DNA of 64,000 nucleotides from Acinetobacter parvus DSM 16617 = CIP 108168 (GTDB lineage: Bacteria > Pseudomonadota > Gammaproteobacteria > Pseudomonadales > Moraxellaceae). The notes under the pieces were generated by a model. That model worked only from the letters and a program-made list of their open reading frames with translations, ran no database searches and was not told the DNA's origin. Position numbers and translations under genes: made by a program. Below, in pieces: positions 30,195-39,157 of the stretch; the stretch's first letter is position 1, and each line of letters begins with the position of its first letter. The DNA is taken from the NCBI RefSeq assembly GCF_000368025.1, contig NZ_KB849207.1, positions 1 through 64,000 of the forward strand. Direction: 5' to 3'.

Positions 30195-31070
30195 TTAATG
30201 CTTTTCGCTTGCCATGCTCAAGTAAACGATGGTCAGCATCATAAAGATGAATGCTTGCAACGTGATTACAAGAATGTGGAAAATAGCCCAAGGCACAGAT
30301 AACGCCCATTGAATCCAGAACGGTAATAACGCGATTAAGATGAAGATTAACTCACCCGCATACATGTTACCGAACAGTCGTAGAGCCAACGAAACTGGTC
30401 GAGCAAGAAAAGTTACTAATTCCAAAATCAAGTTCACTGGAATCAATAACGCTTTTGCAACTGGGTTACTTGGGTTAAATGGGTTAAGTGCCAATTCACC
30501 GACGAAACCGCCGATCCCTTTTTCACGAATACTATAGAACAAGATTAGTGCAAATACAGACAATGACATACCAAGGGTAATGTTAGGATCTGTAGATGGA
30601 ACAACCTTGAAATACACGTGGTGAGGGTCCATACCAAACACGCTTGCACCAATCTGTTGAGCTAGATAAGGAATCCAGTCTACAGGAATCAAGTCCATTG
30701 CGTTCATGAGGAAAATCCACACGAAGATGGTCAATGATAAAGGAGCAATTAAACGCGATTTGCCGTGGAAAGTATCACGAACACTTGAGTCCACAAACTC
30801 GATAATCATTTCGATTGCAGATTGGAATTTAGTTGGAACGCCAGCATTTGCAGCTTTCGCAACTATCCAGAACAACAAACAGAAAATAACACCAAGTCCG
30901 ATAGACCAACCCATTGAATCCAAGTGAATTGCAGTGAACCCCATCGATTGAGCTTCTTCAGCAGTCTCAGCCAATTTCCATGTACCATCAGGCATTTTGC
31001 CATAGGTCATATTGGTCAAGTGATGCTTGATATACTCGGTCGAAGTCAGGGCATGTTCTTCAGCAGCCAT
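30195..31070 (-). CDS. atpB: ATP synthase F0 a subunit
   Basis: The stator half-channel subunit, 291 residues, with five to six membrane helices. The essential arginine lies in LALRLFGNMYAGE. The C-terminal helix pair contains LQAFIFMMLTIVYLSMA, as in other gammaproteobacteria. It lies second in the operon, 100 bp after atpI and 82 bp before atpE. Confidence 0.98.
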   Translation of the reverse strand: MAAEEHALTSTEYIKHHLTNMTYGKMPDGTWKLAETAEEAQSMGFTAIHLDSMGWSIGLGVIFCLLFWIVAKAANAGVPTKFQSAIEMIIEFVDSSVRDTFHGKSRLIAPLSLTIFVWIFLMNAMDLIPVDWIPYLAQQIGASVFGMDPHHVYFKVVPSTDPNITLGMSLSVFALILFYSIREKGIGGFVGELALNPFNPSNPVAKALLIPVNLILELVTFLARPVSLALRLFGNMYAGELIFILIALLPFWIQWALSVPWAIFHILVITLQAFIFMMLTIVYLSMASEKH

Positions 31071-31170
31071 AAATCACACCTGGTCAATGTCAATCATTAA
31101 AAAGAAGCGGAACGAATCCTGCGAACTGCAAAAATCTCGTACCCTCTTCCAAAAATCTCAAAAATGTGTT

Positions 31171-31569
31171 TCATTCTCGTTGCTGAAGACGTGACACCCA
31201 GAATGGTGCAACCCACGACATAGCCTGAACGAGGATAAACCCACAAAACAATGCTACCGCTGACAACGGTTTGACATTGCTCAAAATTAAAATAAAACCC
31301 ACAATCACAATTGCAAACTTACCGAGCATTCCCCGATACATATTCAGCATGACCTGTCTTGACGCCCGTGCCCCAGCTGTCCTAAACGACTGCCAGGCAA
31401 AATAACAATGCGCCAACCAACAAACCAGTGCCCCAAGCGCAGCACTCAGGGCCGCAGTGGTGTCTTTTATCAACCATGCCAGCAACGCTGCCACAGGAAT
31501 CATGCACGCCTGTAAGAAGACCAAAGCTTTTGCTAATCGTCGGTCAATCAAGCGACTAGTTCGGCTCAT
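31171..31569 (-). CDS. atpI: ATP synthase accessory protein AtpI
   Basis: A membrane protein of 132 residues with four predicted helices, at about 17-35, 38-58, 83-100 and 104-122. It is the poorly conserved first gene of the operon. AtpI proteins assist assembly of the c-ring and possibly magnesium supply. Assignment rests on position, size and the helix pattern (LGALVCWLAHCYFA, MYRGMLGKFAIVIVGF). Confidence 0.9.
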   Translation of the reverse strand: MSRTSRLIDRRLAKALVFLQACMIPVAALLAWLIKDTTAALSAALGALVCWLAHCYFAWQSFRTAGARASRQVMLNMYRGMLGKFAIVIVGFILILSNVKPLSAVALFCGFILVQAMSWVAPFWVSRLQQRE

Positions 31570-31633
31570 TTTTTACCCACTTACAGCATAACTGCTTGAC
31601 AAGTTTTAATCATGATTGTTTTGAATCGCAGGC

Positions 31634-31662
31634 ATTATAGAGTTACACCCCTGAACATGCAA
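31634..31662 (-). promoter_or_regulatory. atp operon promoter
   Basis: On the minus strand: -35 TTGCAT (31662-31657), a 17-bp spacer, and -10 TATAAT (31639-31634, perfect). It lies about 65 bp before the atpI start and would drive the whole nine-gene operon. Confidence 0.8.
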
Positions 31663-31739
31663 TCTTTTCTCGACTTAAGTCTGTTTTTTTCGTTAGCCCA
31701 TTTTTTGACGATAGAGTCAATTGGTTTTTATTTTTTTCA

Positions 31740-32579
31740 TCAATTTTGTGTACTTAATACGCATTTATCGGTTTTTGAAGCCAATTTTTTCCAAGCTGTT
31801 ACAAAATTGTCCTCACCACGCATGCTTTCATCCACGGGCTGGAAAACCACTGGGTTCAATTTTCGATACTGGCTGCTGCTGGCAGATGTTTCAGCCAATA
31901 GGCACATTTGTGCTTTAGGCCGATTGTCCATGAGATATTTAATCTGGGCAGCAGTCGGTGCAATATGTGGATCATCGGTTAATGCCCCTGCAAACTTCAG
32001 GTTCAGCGCCCGCTCCAGATACTGATAGGCATCATGATAAGACCAGTAGGGTTTGGATTTACTCGAACTTTCATATTGCTGGGATGCCTGTAGCATCTGC
32101 TGGGCAAAGTCCTTGGCATTGGCCAGATATTTCGCCTTGTTTTCTGGATATTGCTGTGAACGCAAGGTCGCAATAAAGAAAGCGATCCGCACTGCATTGT
32201 TGGGATCGAGCCATACATGACTGTCCACAGTGTTCGACAGTGCAGCCCCACGCAAGTTGCGTTGTGGCAATGTGGTCAGAATACCCGAATCCAGCAGTGC
32301 AATTGCCTTGCGGTTCTGACTGAGCAGCTTGTCCAGAGGTGCTTCATGCACTTTACCAAGCCATAACACCAATGAAGCATCCTGTATTGCCTTGCGATGG
32401 GCTGGAGTAAGCTGTACATCATGGCCTGTCTGGTCACCCAGCAACAGTACTGGTTCTTCCACACCATCGGTGACTTCTTTTGCAATCAGGTAAATGGGAT
32501 GTGTTGAAACCACTAAACTTTGTGTCCAGCCCCATGTGCTCAACATTGACAACAAGACCAGAAGAGAAAGGCGCAACAT
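31740..32579 (-). CDS. znuA: Zinc ABC transporter substrate-binding protein ZnuA
   Basis: A periplasmic zinc-binding protein of 279 residues. The signal peptide is MLRLSLLVLLSMLSTWGWTQS. Metal-ligand histidines are seen in STHPIYLIAKEV, DSHVWLDPNN and SYHDAYQYLE. The flexible histidine-rich loop seen in E. coli ZnuA is missing here; only GDQTGHDVQ stands in that place. I start it at ATG 32579; a TTG 15 bases upstream is less likely. It is divergent from zur-znuC-znuB, with a Zur box 28 bp upstream of the start. Confidence 0.94.
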   Translation of the reverse strand: MLRLSLLVLLSMLSTWGWTQSLVVSTHPIYLIAKEVTDGVEEPVLLLGDQTGHDVQLTPAHRKAIQDASLVLWLGKVHEAPLDKLLSQNRKAIALLDSGILTTLPQRNLRGAALSNTVDSHVWLDPNNAVRIAFFIATLRSQQYPENKAKYLANAKDFAQQMLQASQQYESSSKSKPYWSYHDAYQYLERALNLKFAGALTDDPHIAPTAAQIKYLMDNRPKAQMCLLAETSASSSQYRKLNPVVFQPVDESMRGEDNFVTAWKKLASKTDKCVLSTQN

Positions 32580-32606
32580 CACAGGATTACTCAAGAAAGC
32601 GAATCA

Positions 32607-32621
32607 TGTTATAATATAACA
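32607..32621. promoter_or_regulatory. Zur box
   Basis: The sequence TGTTATAATATAACA is a perfect 15-bp palindrome and matches the core of the Zur operator known in proteobacteria (GTTATANTATAAC). It lies in the znuA/zur intergenic region, 28 bp before the znuA start, where zinc-loaded Zur would block transcription. Whether it also controls zur-znuCB, 184 bp away, is not clear; a weaker related stretch (ATGATATGATAG) near 32712 could be a second site. Confidence 0.85.
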
Positions 32622-32804
32622 AAAGTTAAAAAATACCTATGTCTATTTTCAGGATTCATCACACTATCTATTACCCAGTCCATTTAATATAGATCGTTAT
32701 AGATGAATTGCATGATATGATAGTGCGTCTGTTGGTACACCTGCGACACAGGTTATATATAGTCGAAATATCAATAGGCCCTACAAAAACAATGAGGTCA
32801 ATTT

Positions 32805-33302
32805 ATGAGTTCTTGTTCACACGAACATGACAATGCTTTACACGGTGTTCACGGTCATCACGATATTAAGGCGCGACTTGCCGAAGCAGAGATTTTATGC
32901 ACTGCCGCGGGCGCTCGCCTGACACCTTTGCGTAAAGAAGTGCTTGAACTCATCTTAAATGCCTCTGCCCCAATGGGCGCCTATGACCTCCTGGCAAAAA
33001 TCAAGGGGCAGGCAGACCGCCCTGCTGCCCCACCTACAGTTTATCGAACTTTAGACTTCTTACTGGAGAAAGGCTTAATCCATCGACTAACCTCAATTAA
33101 TGCCTATATTCCCTGCTGTCATCCACGTGAGGGGCATCAGGCCGCATTCCTGATTTGTACCGAATGCCACTCGGTTAAGGAGGCATCGGCACAGGGCTTG
33201 ATTCAGCAACTGGATCAGCTTGCCACCTCTGACCAATTTTCTGCTCAACACAGCATTATTGAAATTTCTGGAAAATGTCACCAGTGCACTCTGCCCCAAT
33301 AA
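32805..33302 (+). CDS. zur: Zinc uptake regulator Zur (Fur family)
   Basis: A protein of 165 residues. The winged helix at about 25-100 has GARLTPLRKEVLELI and PPTVYRTLDFLLEKGLIHR. The C-terminal metal-binding part has the two structural CxxC pairs (ICTECHS and KCHQCTLPQ) and the HPREGHQ block. The N-terminus is extended and histidine-rich (SCSHEHDNALHGVHGHH). Site GAGGTC before the ATG. The gene overlaps znuC by 28 bp, so the regulator and the transporter are translated together. Confidence 0.95.
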   Translation: MSSCSHEHDNALHGVHGHHDIKARLAEAEILCTAAGARLTPLRKEVLELILNASAPMGAYDLLAKIKGQADRPAAPPTVYRTLDFLLEKGLIHRLTSINAYIPCCHPREGHQAAFLICTECHSVKEASAQGLIQQLDQLATSDQFSAQHSIIEISGKCHQCTLPQ

Positions 33303-34063
33303 CTCCTCCACTGATCCAGTTGGAGAACATCTCGATTCGGCGTGATGAACGGGATATTTTACGCAATGTTGATTTTGCCTTACAGGCAAAAGAGATTGTG
33401 ACGTTGATTGGTCCAAATGGTGCTGGCAAGTCCACCCTGATCAAGGTCTTGCTTGGCATCATGCCACCCAATAAAGGCAAGGTTCATTTTTCCAAAAAGC
33501 TTAAAATGGCCTACGTCCCACAAAAGTTTAATCCATCCGCCAGTCTTCCATTACGGGTTCAAGATTTACTGGATTTAGAAATTTGTGCCGCAGATTTACG
33601 CGAAGAAATTGTCCGGGATACGGGCATTCAAAAATTACATTCTTCAAAAGTACAACAACTTTCAGGCGGTGAACGGCAGCGGGTATTACTGGCACGCGCC
33701 CTGTTACGCCAGCCAGACATTCTGGTGCTGGACGAACCGATGCAGGGTCTGGATATTCAATCTGAGGCAGAGCTGTATGACTATGTGCGTAGTTTGCCCG
33801 AGCGCTATGGTTGTGCGGTATTGATGGTTTCACATGATTTACAATGGGTGATGCAGGGTACACACCGTGTGGTCTGTTTAAATAAACATATTTGTTGTAG
33901 TGGTTTACCTGAAAGCATTCAGCAGCATCCTGAATACCAAGCGATTTTTGGTACGCAACGGATGTTCTATCAGCACCATCACAATCATTGTGGACATAGC
34001 GATCATGCGGAACCCTGTTCTCATGATCCACGCCCACACATTCACCCTGAACCAAAGGTCTAA
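33275..34063 (+). CDS. znuC: Zinc ABC transporter ATP-binding protein ZnuC
   Basis: An ABC ATPase of 262 residues with Walker A GPNGAGKST, Q-loop AYVPQKF, signature LSGGERQR, Walker B ILVLDEP and the H-switch in VSHD. The C-terminal 30 residues are strongly histidine-rich (YQHHHNHCGHSDHAEPCSHD), a feature of many ZnuC proteins that may buffer zinc. It starts inside zur and ends 3 bp before znuB. Confidence 0.96.
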   Translation: MSPVHSAPITPPLIQLENISIRRDERDILRNVDFALQAKEIVTLIGPNGAGKSTLIKVLLGIMPPNKGKVHFSKKLKMAYVPQKFNPSASLPLRVQDLLDLEICAADLREEIVRDTGIQKLHSSKVQQLSGGERQRVLLARALLRQPDILVLDEPMQGLDIQSEAELYDYVRSLPERYGCAVLMVSHDLQWVMQGTHRVVCLNKHICCSGLPESIQQHPEYQAIFGTQRMFYQHHHNHCGHSDHAEPCSHDPRPHIHPEPKV

Positions 34064-34066
34064 GCC

Positions 34067-34870
34067 ATGATGGAATGGTTACAACTACTGTTACCCGCTT
34101 GGATCATGGGCACATTGTTGGTATTTTTAACTGCGCCACTGGGTTGTTTAATGCTATGGCGTAGAATGTCCTTTTTTGCAGACACCATGGCGCATGGCAC
34201 ACTGCTCGGTGTCGCGGTTGCAGGTATTCTGCATTTACCTTTCTGGCTGGGTGTTGGCTGTCTGGCGGCATTGCTGGTTGCCATTCTATGGGTTTTGCAC
34301 GACTCACGTTTACCGAACGATGCCCTGCTCGCCTTGTGTTCAGCAACCCTGCTTTGCTCAGGCCTGTTATTAATCCAGCAAGTACCGAGCTTACGTCCAG
34401 AACTGTTAAGTTATCTGTTTGGTGACCTGCTCAGTATTGAATGGGCCGATTTACCTATCTTTGCAATCGTGATCATCAGCGCCCTTGTGGTGCTTTACCG
34501 TTCATGGTCGGCACAAATCCAGATTGCCATTGATCCCGACATTGCCATGAGCGAGGGAGTCAATGCCAACTGGCAACGCCTGGTTTTCATGCTGTTGCTG
34601 GCCTTGTTTACTGTACTGGCATTACGTGCCGTGGGTTCACTACTGATGGGTGCGCTACTGGTGATTCCTGCGCTTAGTGCTCGTTTGCTGGCACACTCTC
34701 CTAAACAGATGGTGATCTGGGCATTCATACTGGCACAATTTGGCGTTACAGTTGGGCTGTGGTCAAGTGCGGCGCTCAACATTGCCACAGGTTTAAGTAT
34801 TGTATTGTGTATGGCGCTTTGTTTTGCCATTATTTTTATTGGACAGAAACTGAGTTCACGTTCCTCATAA
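34067..34870 (+). CDS. znuB: Zinc ABC transporter permease ZnuB
   Basis: A permease of 267 residues of the ABC-3 family with seven to eight membrane helices. Conserved blocks include RRMSFFADTMAHGTLLGVA (the family FxG/DxxAH segment), GDLLSI and ALRAVGSLLMGALLVIPA. Last gene of zur-znuC-znuB, which with divergent znuA forms the whole high-affinity zinc importer. Confidence 0.96.
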   Translation: MMEWLQLLLPAWIMGTLLVFLTAPLGCLMLWRRMSFFADTMAHGTLLGVAVAGILHLPFWLGVGCLAALLVAILWVLHDSRLPNDALLALCSATLLCSGLLLIQQVPSLRPELLSYLFGDLLSIEWADLPIFAIVIISALVVLYRSWSAQIQIAIDPDIAMSEGVNANWQRLVFMLLLALFTVLALRAVGSLLMGALLVIPALSARLLAHSPKQMVIWAFILAQFGVTVGLWSSAALNIATGLSIVLCMALCFAIIFIGQKLSSRSS

Positions 34871-34909
34871 CATTTAACCGATTGCAGTTTGAATGAATCT
34901 CTTGCCAAT

Positions 34910-34938
34910 TTGGTTAACGCGACAAAATTTGCTATATT
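34910..34938 (+). promoter_or_regulatory. argS promoter
   Basis: -35 TTGGTT (34910-34915), 17-bp spacer, -10 TATATT (34933-34938). It gives a leader of about 27 bases to the argS start. Confidence 0.65.
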
Positions 34939-34971
34939 TAGCGTTTTTCCGCGACACTTATTTCGGTAACT

Positions 34972-36771
34972 ATGAATACGGCAATACAATCAGCGCTTGA
35001 TCATGCGGTACAATCCCTTCAACAACAAGGGGTACTTCCTTCCGATTGGACCAATACGAGCCATTTAACCCGTACCAAAGACCGAAGTCACGGTGACTTC
35101 GCCTCCAATATTGCCATGATCGGCTCTAAAGCTGCTGGTATGAAACCACGTGACCTAGCTGAAAAAATCTTATCAGCACTGCCTGAAGTCGCTGACATTA
35201 CAAAAGCAGAAATCGCAGGTCCTGGTTTTATCAACTTCTTTTTAAACGCAGACCAGCGCTTTGCTGTGCTTGACCAGATTCAGGTACAGAAAGACCAATA
35301 TGGCCGCAGCCAAGCCAATGCAGCTAAAAAAATCCAAGTCGAATTTGTTTCTGCAAACCCAACATCTAGTCTGCATGTGGGACATGGTCGTGGTGCAGCT
35401 TACGGCATGACTGTTGCGAATCTTTTGGAAGCAACAGGTGCACAAGTTGACCGTGAGTACTATGTCAATGATGCAGGTCGCCAAATGGATATTTTGGCAA
35501 CCTCAACTTATTTACGTTATTTAGAATTGACTGGGCAAACGCTTGTTTTCCCTAAAAATGCCTATCAAGGCGACTATGTTAAAGAAATCGCACAAAGCAT
35601 TATTGATAAAGATGGCGATGCACACGTTCGCCCAGTGGCCGATGTCTATAAAGATGTACCAGAAGATGTGCAGTATGCTGAAGAACTCGATGCCGAAGGC
35701 AATAAAGTTATTTTGTCTGGTGATAAAGAAAAACATATTGATGGCTTAATCGCCAATTCACAACAACAGTTAGGTGCGGGTTATCGCGTATTTCACCAAG
35801 CGGCTTTACATGCCATTTTGGATGATATCAAAGATGACCTTGCTGACTTTGGGGTGACTTTTGATGAATGGTTTAGCGAAGCTTCGCTAACCGAAAAAAT
35901 TGATGAAGCACTTGCGACGCTTGATCAACGTGGCTTTCTCTATGAAAAAGATGGCAATATTTGGTTTAAATCAACTGAATTTGGCGATGAGAAAGACCGT
36001 GTGGTCAAACGTCGTAATGGTCAAACCACTTATTTTGCATCTGACATTGCTTACCATTTGAATAAACTACAACGTGGTTATACTGACCTGATTGATATTT
36101 GGGGTTCAGATCACCACGGTTATATTTCACGTGTAAAAGCTGCGATTGATGCAATGGGTTACGACTCTAAGAAACTGACTGTTCTTTTAGTTCAATTCGT
36201 GAGTTTATGGCGTGGTGGCGAGATGGTACAAATGTCATCTCGTTCAGGTCAATTCGTGACTTTACGTGATCTACGTAAAGAAGTGGGTAATGATGCGGCA
36301 CGCTTCTACTACGTGATGCGTAAATCTGAACAACATATCGACTTTGATTTAGACCTTGCCGTTTCTCAAAGCAAAGACAATGCGGTGTACTACATTCAGT
36401 ATGCTCATGCACGTGTAAATAGTATTTTGAATCGTGCGAAAGAGAAAGGCATTACATTTGATGTCGCATCTGCTCGCCAAGTTGCTAATCTCTTAGTTTT
36501 AGAGACTGAAACAGAGATTCTCGCTAAATTAGCAGCTTATCCTGAAATTTTGATTCGTGCTGCAAATGTCTACGAACCACATCAAATTGGTAATTATCTA
36601 AAAGACTTAGCTGCGCTATTTCATGGATGGTATGCGCAAGATGGCGTTAAATTTGTTGATGAAACAAATATTCCTTTATCACAAGCGCGTTTATTGCTTT
36701 CAATTAATGTACAGCAAGTTTTACGTAATGGCTTAGAGTTACTTGGTGTATCTGCTCCTGAAGCGATGTAA
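34972..36771 (+). CDS. argS: Arginyl-tRNA synthetase
   Basis: A class I synthetase of 599 residues. It has the N-terminal Add-1 domain (about 1-110), the HIGH-type motif in SSLHVGHGRGAAYG, YYVNDAGRQ, the FASDIAYHLNK block, and the MSKS-equivalent QMSSRSGQF as usual for ArgRS, which lacks a canonical KMSKS lysine. The C-terminal anticodon-binding helical domain ends LLGVSAPEAM. Full length. Confidence 0.98.
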   Translation: MNTAIQSALDHAVQSLQQQGVLPSDWTNTSHLTRTKDRSHGDFASNIAMIGSKAAGMKPRDLAEKILSALPEVADITKAEIAGPGFINFFLNADQRFAVLDQIQVQKDQYGRSQANAAKKIQVEFVSANPTSSLHVGHGRGAAYGMTVANLLEATGAQVDREYYVNDAGRQMDILATSTYLRYLELTGQTLVFPKNAYQGDYVKEIAQSIIDKDGDAHVRPVADVYKDVPEDVQYAEELDAEGNKVILSGDKEKHIDGLIANSQQQLGAGYRVFHQAALHAILDDIKDDLADFGVTFDEWFSEASLTEKIDEALATLDQRGFLYEKDGNIWFKSTEFGDEKDRVVKRRNGQTTYFASDIAYHLNKLQRGYTDLIDIWGSDHHGYISRVKAAIDAMGYDSKKLTVLLVQFVSLWRGGEMVQMSSRSGQFVTLRDLRKEVGNDAARFYYVMRKSEQHIDFDLDLAVSQSKDNAVYYIQYAHARVNSILNRAKEKGITFDVASARQVANLLVLETETEILAKLAAYPEILIRAANVYEPHQIGNYLKDLAALFHGWYAQDGVKFVDETNIPLSQARLLLSINVQQVLRNGLELLGVSAPEAM

Positions 36772-36880
36772 TCAATACACACAGTTGCAATAAAAAGTTT
36801 GAATCTGAAATATTGTTGTTAACAACACTATACGGATCTACTTTTAAACTTAGCCTATCATTGGTCGGCGATATCTTAAG

Positions 36881-36915
36881 CAAAGCATTATTTTCAAACA
36901 TAATGCTTTGTTTTT
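36881..36915 (+). terminator. argS terminator
   Basis: Stem CAAAGCATTAT / ATAATGCTTTG (11 bp) with an 8-base loop, followed by TTTTT. Confidence 0.9.
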
Positions 36916-36964
36916 AGCCAGATTCAAGTTACAAATAATCCAATAGAATCAAGAGGAATTTCAG

Positions 36965-37567
36965 GTGTTTGGAAAAACGCAACGTGGTGTATCTGAACGA
37001 CCAAACAAGCCAAAAAAACCACTTATTCCAAAGTGGTTGGGAATGCTTGTGGCGATTCTTGCGATTCTATGTGTTGGTGTCATGCTCATGCTATGGCAAC
37101 CATGGCAACCTGTTCCAGCAAAAAATCAGGTAACATCCGATCATTATCAAGAAGATACCAACAAAGATTATCGTTTCTACGATTTGTTGCCACAACAACA
37201 AGTTACTCCAATCCCTGAACAAGCTGTACCTGAAACCAAACAACAAGGTAATGTCGTGATTATTGAATCACCAAAACCTGAAACTACGACAGAAGATGCA
37301 ACAGCGATTACTTCGACTGAGCCAGCAGTGCCAGCTCAAGCAAGCTATATTTTACAAGTACGTAGCTATCCTGATCCTGACAGTGCTGATGCGCGTCGTG
37401 CAGAAATTATTTTGAATGGTTTATCTGCTGATGTCGTGAAAACAGTGGAAAATGGCCAAACATGGTATCGCGTGTTTTCTGGTCCTTATGATAGTCAAGA
37501 TGCTGCCCTTGCTGCTCAGCAAACGCTACAACATAGTGGTATTGATTCAATCGTCATCAAGCGCTAA
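36965..37567 (+). CDS. SPOR domain protein
   Basis: A protein of 200 residues. One membrane helix (about 26-46) is followed by a proline/glutamine-rich periplasmic linker and a C-terminal SPOR domain (about 125-200: SYILQVRSYPDPDSADARRA and WYRVFSGPYDSQDAALA). SPOR domains bind septal peptidoglycan lacking stem peptides, so it is probably a cell-division-associated protein like FtsN or DedD; which one cannot be said. It starts with GTG, supported by AGAGGA 7 bases upstream. It directly follows argS, the place where an FtsN-like gene is often found. Confidence 0.88.
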   Translation: MFGKTQRGVSERPNKPKKPLIPKWLGMLVAILAILCVGVMLMLWQPWQPVPAKNQVTSDHYQEDTNKDYRFYDLLPQQQVTPIPEQAVPETKQQGNVVIIESPKPETTTEDATAITSTEPAVPAQASYILQVRSYPDPDSADARRAEIILNGLSADVVKTVENGQTWYRVFSGPYDSQDAALAAQQTLQHSGIDSIVIKR

Positions 37568-37580
37568 ACCATATCGACTA

Positions 37581-37610
37581 AAAAAAGGGAACGATTGGTT
37601 CCCCTTTTTT
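37581..37610. terminator. Bidirectional terminator
   Basis: Stem AAAAAGGGAAC / GTTCCCCTTTTT with a short loop, A-run left and T-run right. It separates the SPOR gene and the convergent GST gene. Confidence 0.92.
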
Positions 37611-37624
37611 TATTTCCTTGCATG

Positions 37625-38278
37625 CTATGCACACTGAGAATTTAAACTTTTTTGCTCAGCGCGTTGAAATGCTGAACGTTGTTGCACGCGTTGTACAAAA
37701 GCCTGAATGTTGGGATATTTCCCGTGTAGTCGATTTTGAATCGCAATCAATGGAAATGCCATTTGAATATCTGCAAAAGAAAAAGCTCCAGCAAAATAAT
37801 CATGCTCTCCCAAATACTGCTCCAGATAGAGAATATGCTCTTTCACTCGCGGACGCACGAAGCCTGACTTTACTCCATCCGTGATCTTCTGTGCAATTGG
37901 ACGGATGACCCAGGGCACATGCTTACTCACACTATTCATGACCAGTGTCATAACCAGCAAGGGCATCAGTGACCCCTCTGCATAATGCATCCAGTAGGAA
38001 TACTGGCGCTGGTCTTTTGCTTGTTCTGGTTTAAATTTTTGCTGCCCATCATACTGCTGTTGCAAATAATCCAAAATAACAGCAGATTCTACAATAACCT
38101 CTTCATTATCGACCAGAATAGGTGCTTTTCCCAGTGGATGGATGTTCTTTAAATTTTCTGGGGCTGCATAGCTGGATGTTCTTTGATAATACTCAACTTG
38201 ATAATCCATACCAAGTTCTTCTAATGCCCACAATATACGGAACGAACGTGAACATTGTAGGTAATGTAAGGTAATCAT
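37625..38278 (-). CDS. Glutathione S-transferase family protein
   Basis: A protein of 217 residues. The N-terminal thioredoxin-like domain (1-75) has LQCSRSFRILWALEELGMDY, HPLGKAPILVDNE and ESAVILDYL, the glutathione-binding blocks including the cis-proline and the Glu-Ser pair. The C-terminal helical domain has FSFADIQMAFPL with the N-capping box. The catalytic residue is probably the serine at SRSFR. Substrate unknown. Confidence 0.92.
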   Translation of the reverse strand: MITLHYLQCSRSFRILWALEELGMDYQVEYYQRTSSYAAPENLKNIHPLGKAPILVDNEEVIVESAVILDYLQQQYDGQQKFKPEQAKDQRQYSYWMHYAEGSLMPLLVMTLVMNSVSKHVPWVIRPIAQKITDGVKSGFVRPRVKEHILYLEQYLGEHDYFAGAFSFADIQMAFPLIAIQNRLHGKYPNIQAFVQRVQQRSAFQRAEQKSLNSQCA

Positions 38279-38373
38279 TTTTGTGCCTGCTTTGTCTACG
38301 CAACTGCTGTATGAATCCCTCTCACAGTTACGTTTAGAATTATGATTTGCCCAAGCACAATAGCATTTTAGTC

Positions 38374-38596
38374 TTAAATAATCACGGTCTCTATGTCTAA
38401 ACTGCGTAACAAAGTTTTAGTGATGGGCGTTTTACTACACACATTAAGAAGTTTTTCTTTTAAGTAATTGTGAAATAGGTTGTTTAAATATTACCCGACG
38501 TTCAATCCGTTCCTGTTGTTCACGATTGGTATGGAAGTCAACCTCAACGCTAAACTCGCCCAAATCCATATCCTTATGCTTGGCATACATCCGTAG
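38374..38596 (-). pseudogene. Broken osmC-family gene, 5' end deleted and frameshifted
   Basis: The minus-strand frame reads LRMYAKHKDMDLGEFSVEVD and then ERIERRVIFK, the centre of an OsmC-type thiol peroxidase, as in TLRMYA...L.....V. It stops soon after in QLLKRKTS. In the next frame the family ending continues: YLKEKLLNVCSKTPITKTLL followed by RSLDIE, to a stop at 38374. One extra A in the run at about 38458-38462 explains the shift. The 5' part, including the first catalytic cysteine region, is gone; it is joined to the start of a pirin gene. Confidence 0.78.
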
Positions 38597-38726
38597 GTAA
38601 CGCGCGTTTAATGATTGTACCCTTACCAATCTCAGCTGAGCGAATGGTGAATTTTTGAATAAATTGATTGATATAAGTTTTATAATCTTTTGAATCAGAA
38701 ATATCGTAATCGTTATTATTAGTCAT
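38592..38726 (-). pseudogene. 5' fragment of a pirin-family gene
   Basis: From ATG 38726, which keeps a ribosome site (AGAGAG), the frame runs about 45 codons and ends with FTIRSAEIGKGTIIKRALPT, the conserved N-terminus of pirin family proteins (usually followed by RxRRMIGAWCFLDH). After the T the sequence becomes the middle of an osmC-type gene; the frame closes at 38574. Five bases, CTACG, can be assigned to either gene, suggesting a deletion at a short homology. Confidence 0.72.
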
Positions 38727-38876
38727 GATATTACTCTCTTTAACCTATGCTAGTGCAATGAGTTGTTTTATTGATCTTAACAATATCAACAGTATTCAAT
38801 ATAGTCTTTTGGTAATACGCAGAGTGTTATGCATGGGACAATCCTGACTCAGGACTGATAAGCAGCATTCTTTCGC

Positions 38877-39155
38877 TCAGTGAAGTGGCATCTCCACAAT
38901 CAGACTCGTTAGGCGTCGCACCAATGGCAAGAAAACAAGCACCACAGGATAGGCAATCAACCATGAAAACAGCCATGTTGACAGCCACTTCGTTGCGAAT
39001 CCATCTATTAGCCCAACATTCATTAGTAAGTTCATCAATGATAATGTTGCGCTCATCAGCCCCGATCATAATAATGGCATAATCCAAGCAGCATATTTTG
39101 CGGGTAATTTAGTAAAGAAAGTCTTCTTTGTTTGTTGCATGCCATTTGTCCCCAT
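38877..39155 (-). pseudogene. DUF2798 membrane protein gene with in-frame stop
   Basis: The minus-strand frame reads MQQTKKTFFTKLPAKYAAWI then MPLL, a TGA stop at 39068-39066, and continues in the same frame SGLMSATLSLMNLLMNVGLI ... FSWLIAYPVVLVFLPLVRRL ... LIVEMP to the stop at 38877. Read through, this is a complete two-helix DUF2798 protein; family members have leucine at the stop position, so one T-to-G change (TTA to TGA) would explain it. It starts 2 bp after the DUF3861 gene, so it was part of that operon. Confidence 0.8.
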
Positions 39156-39157
39156 AC

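Noticed and set aside
38827..39087. An 86-codon minus-strand frame with several cysteines
   Set aside because: It is out of frame with the DUF2798 reading, which matches a known family; the cysteines are a frame artefact.
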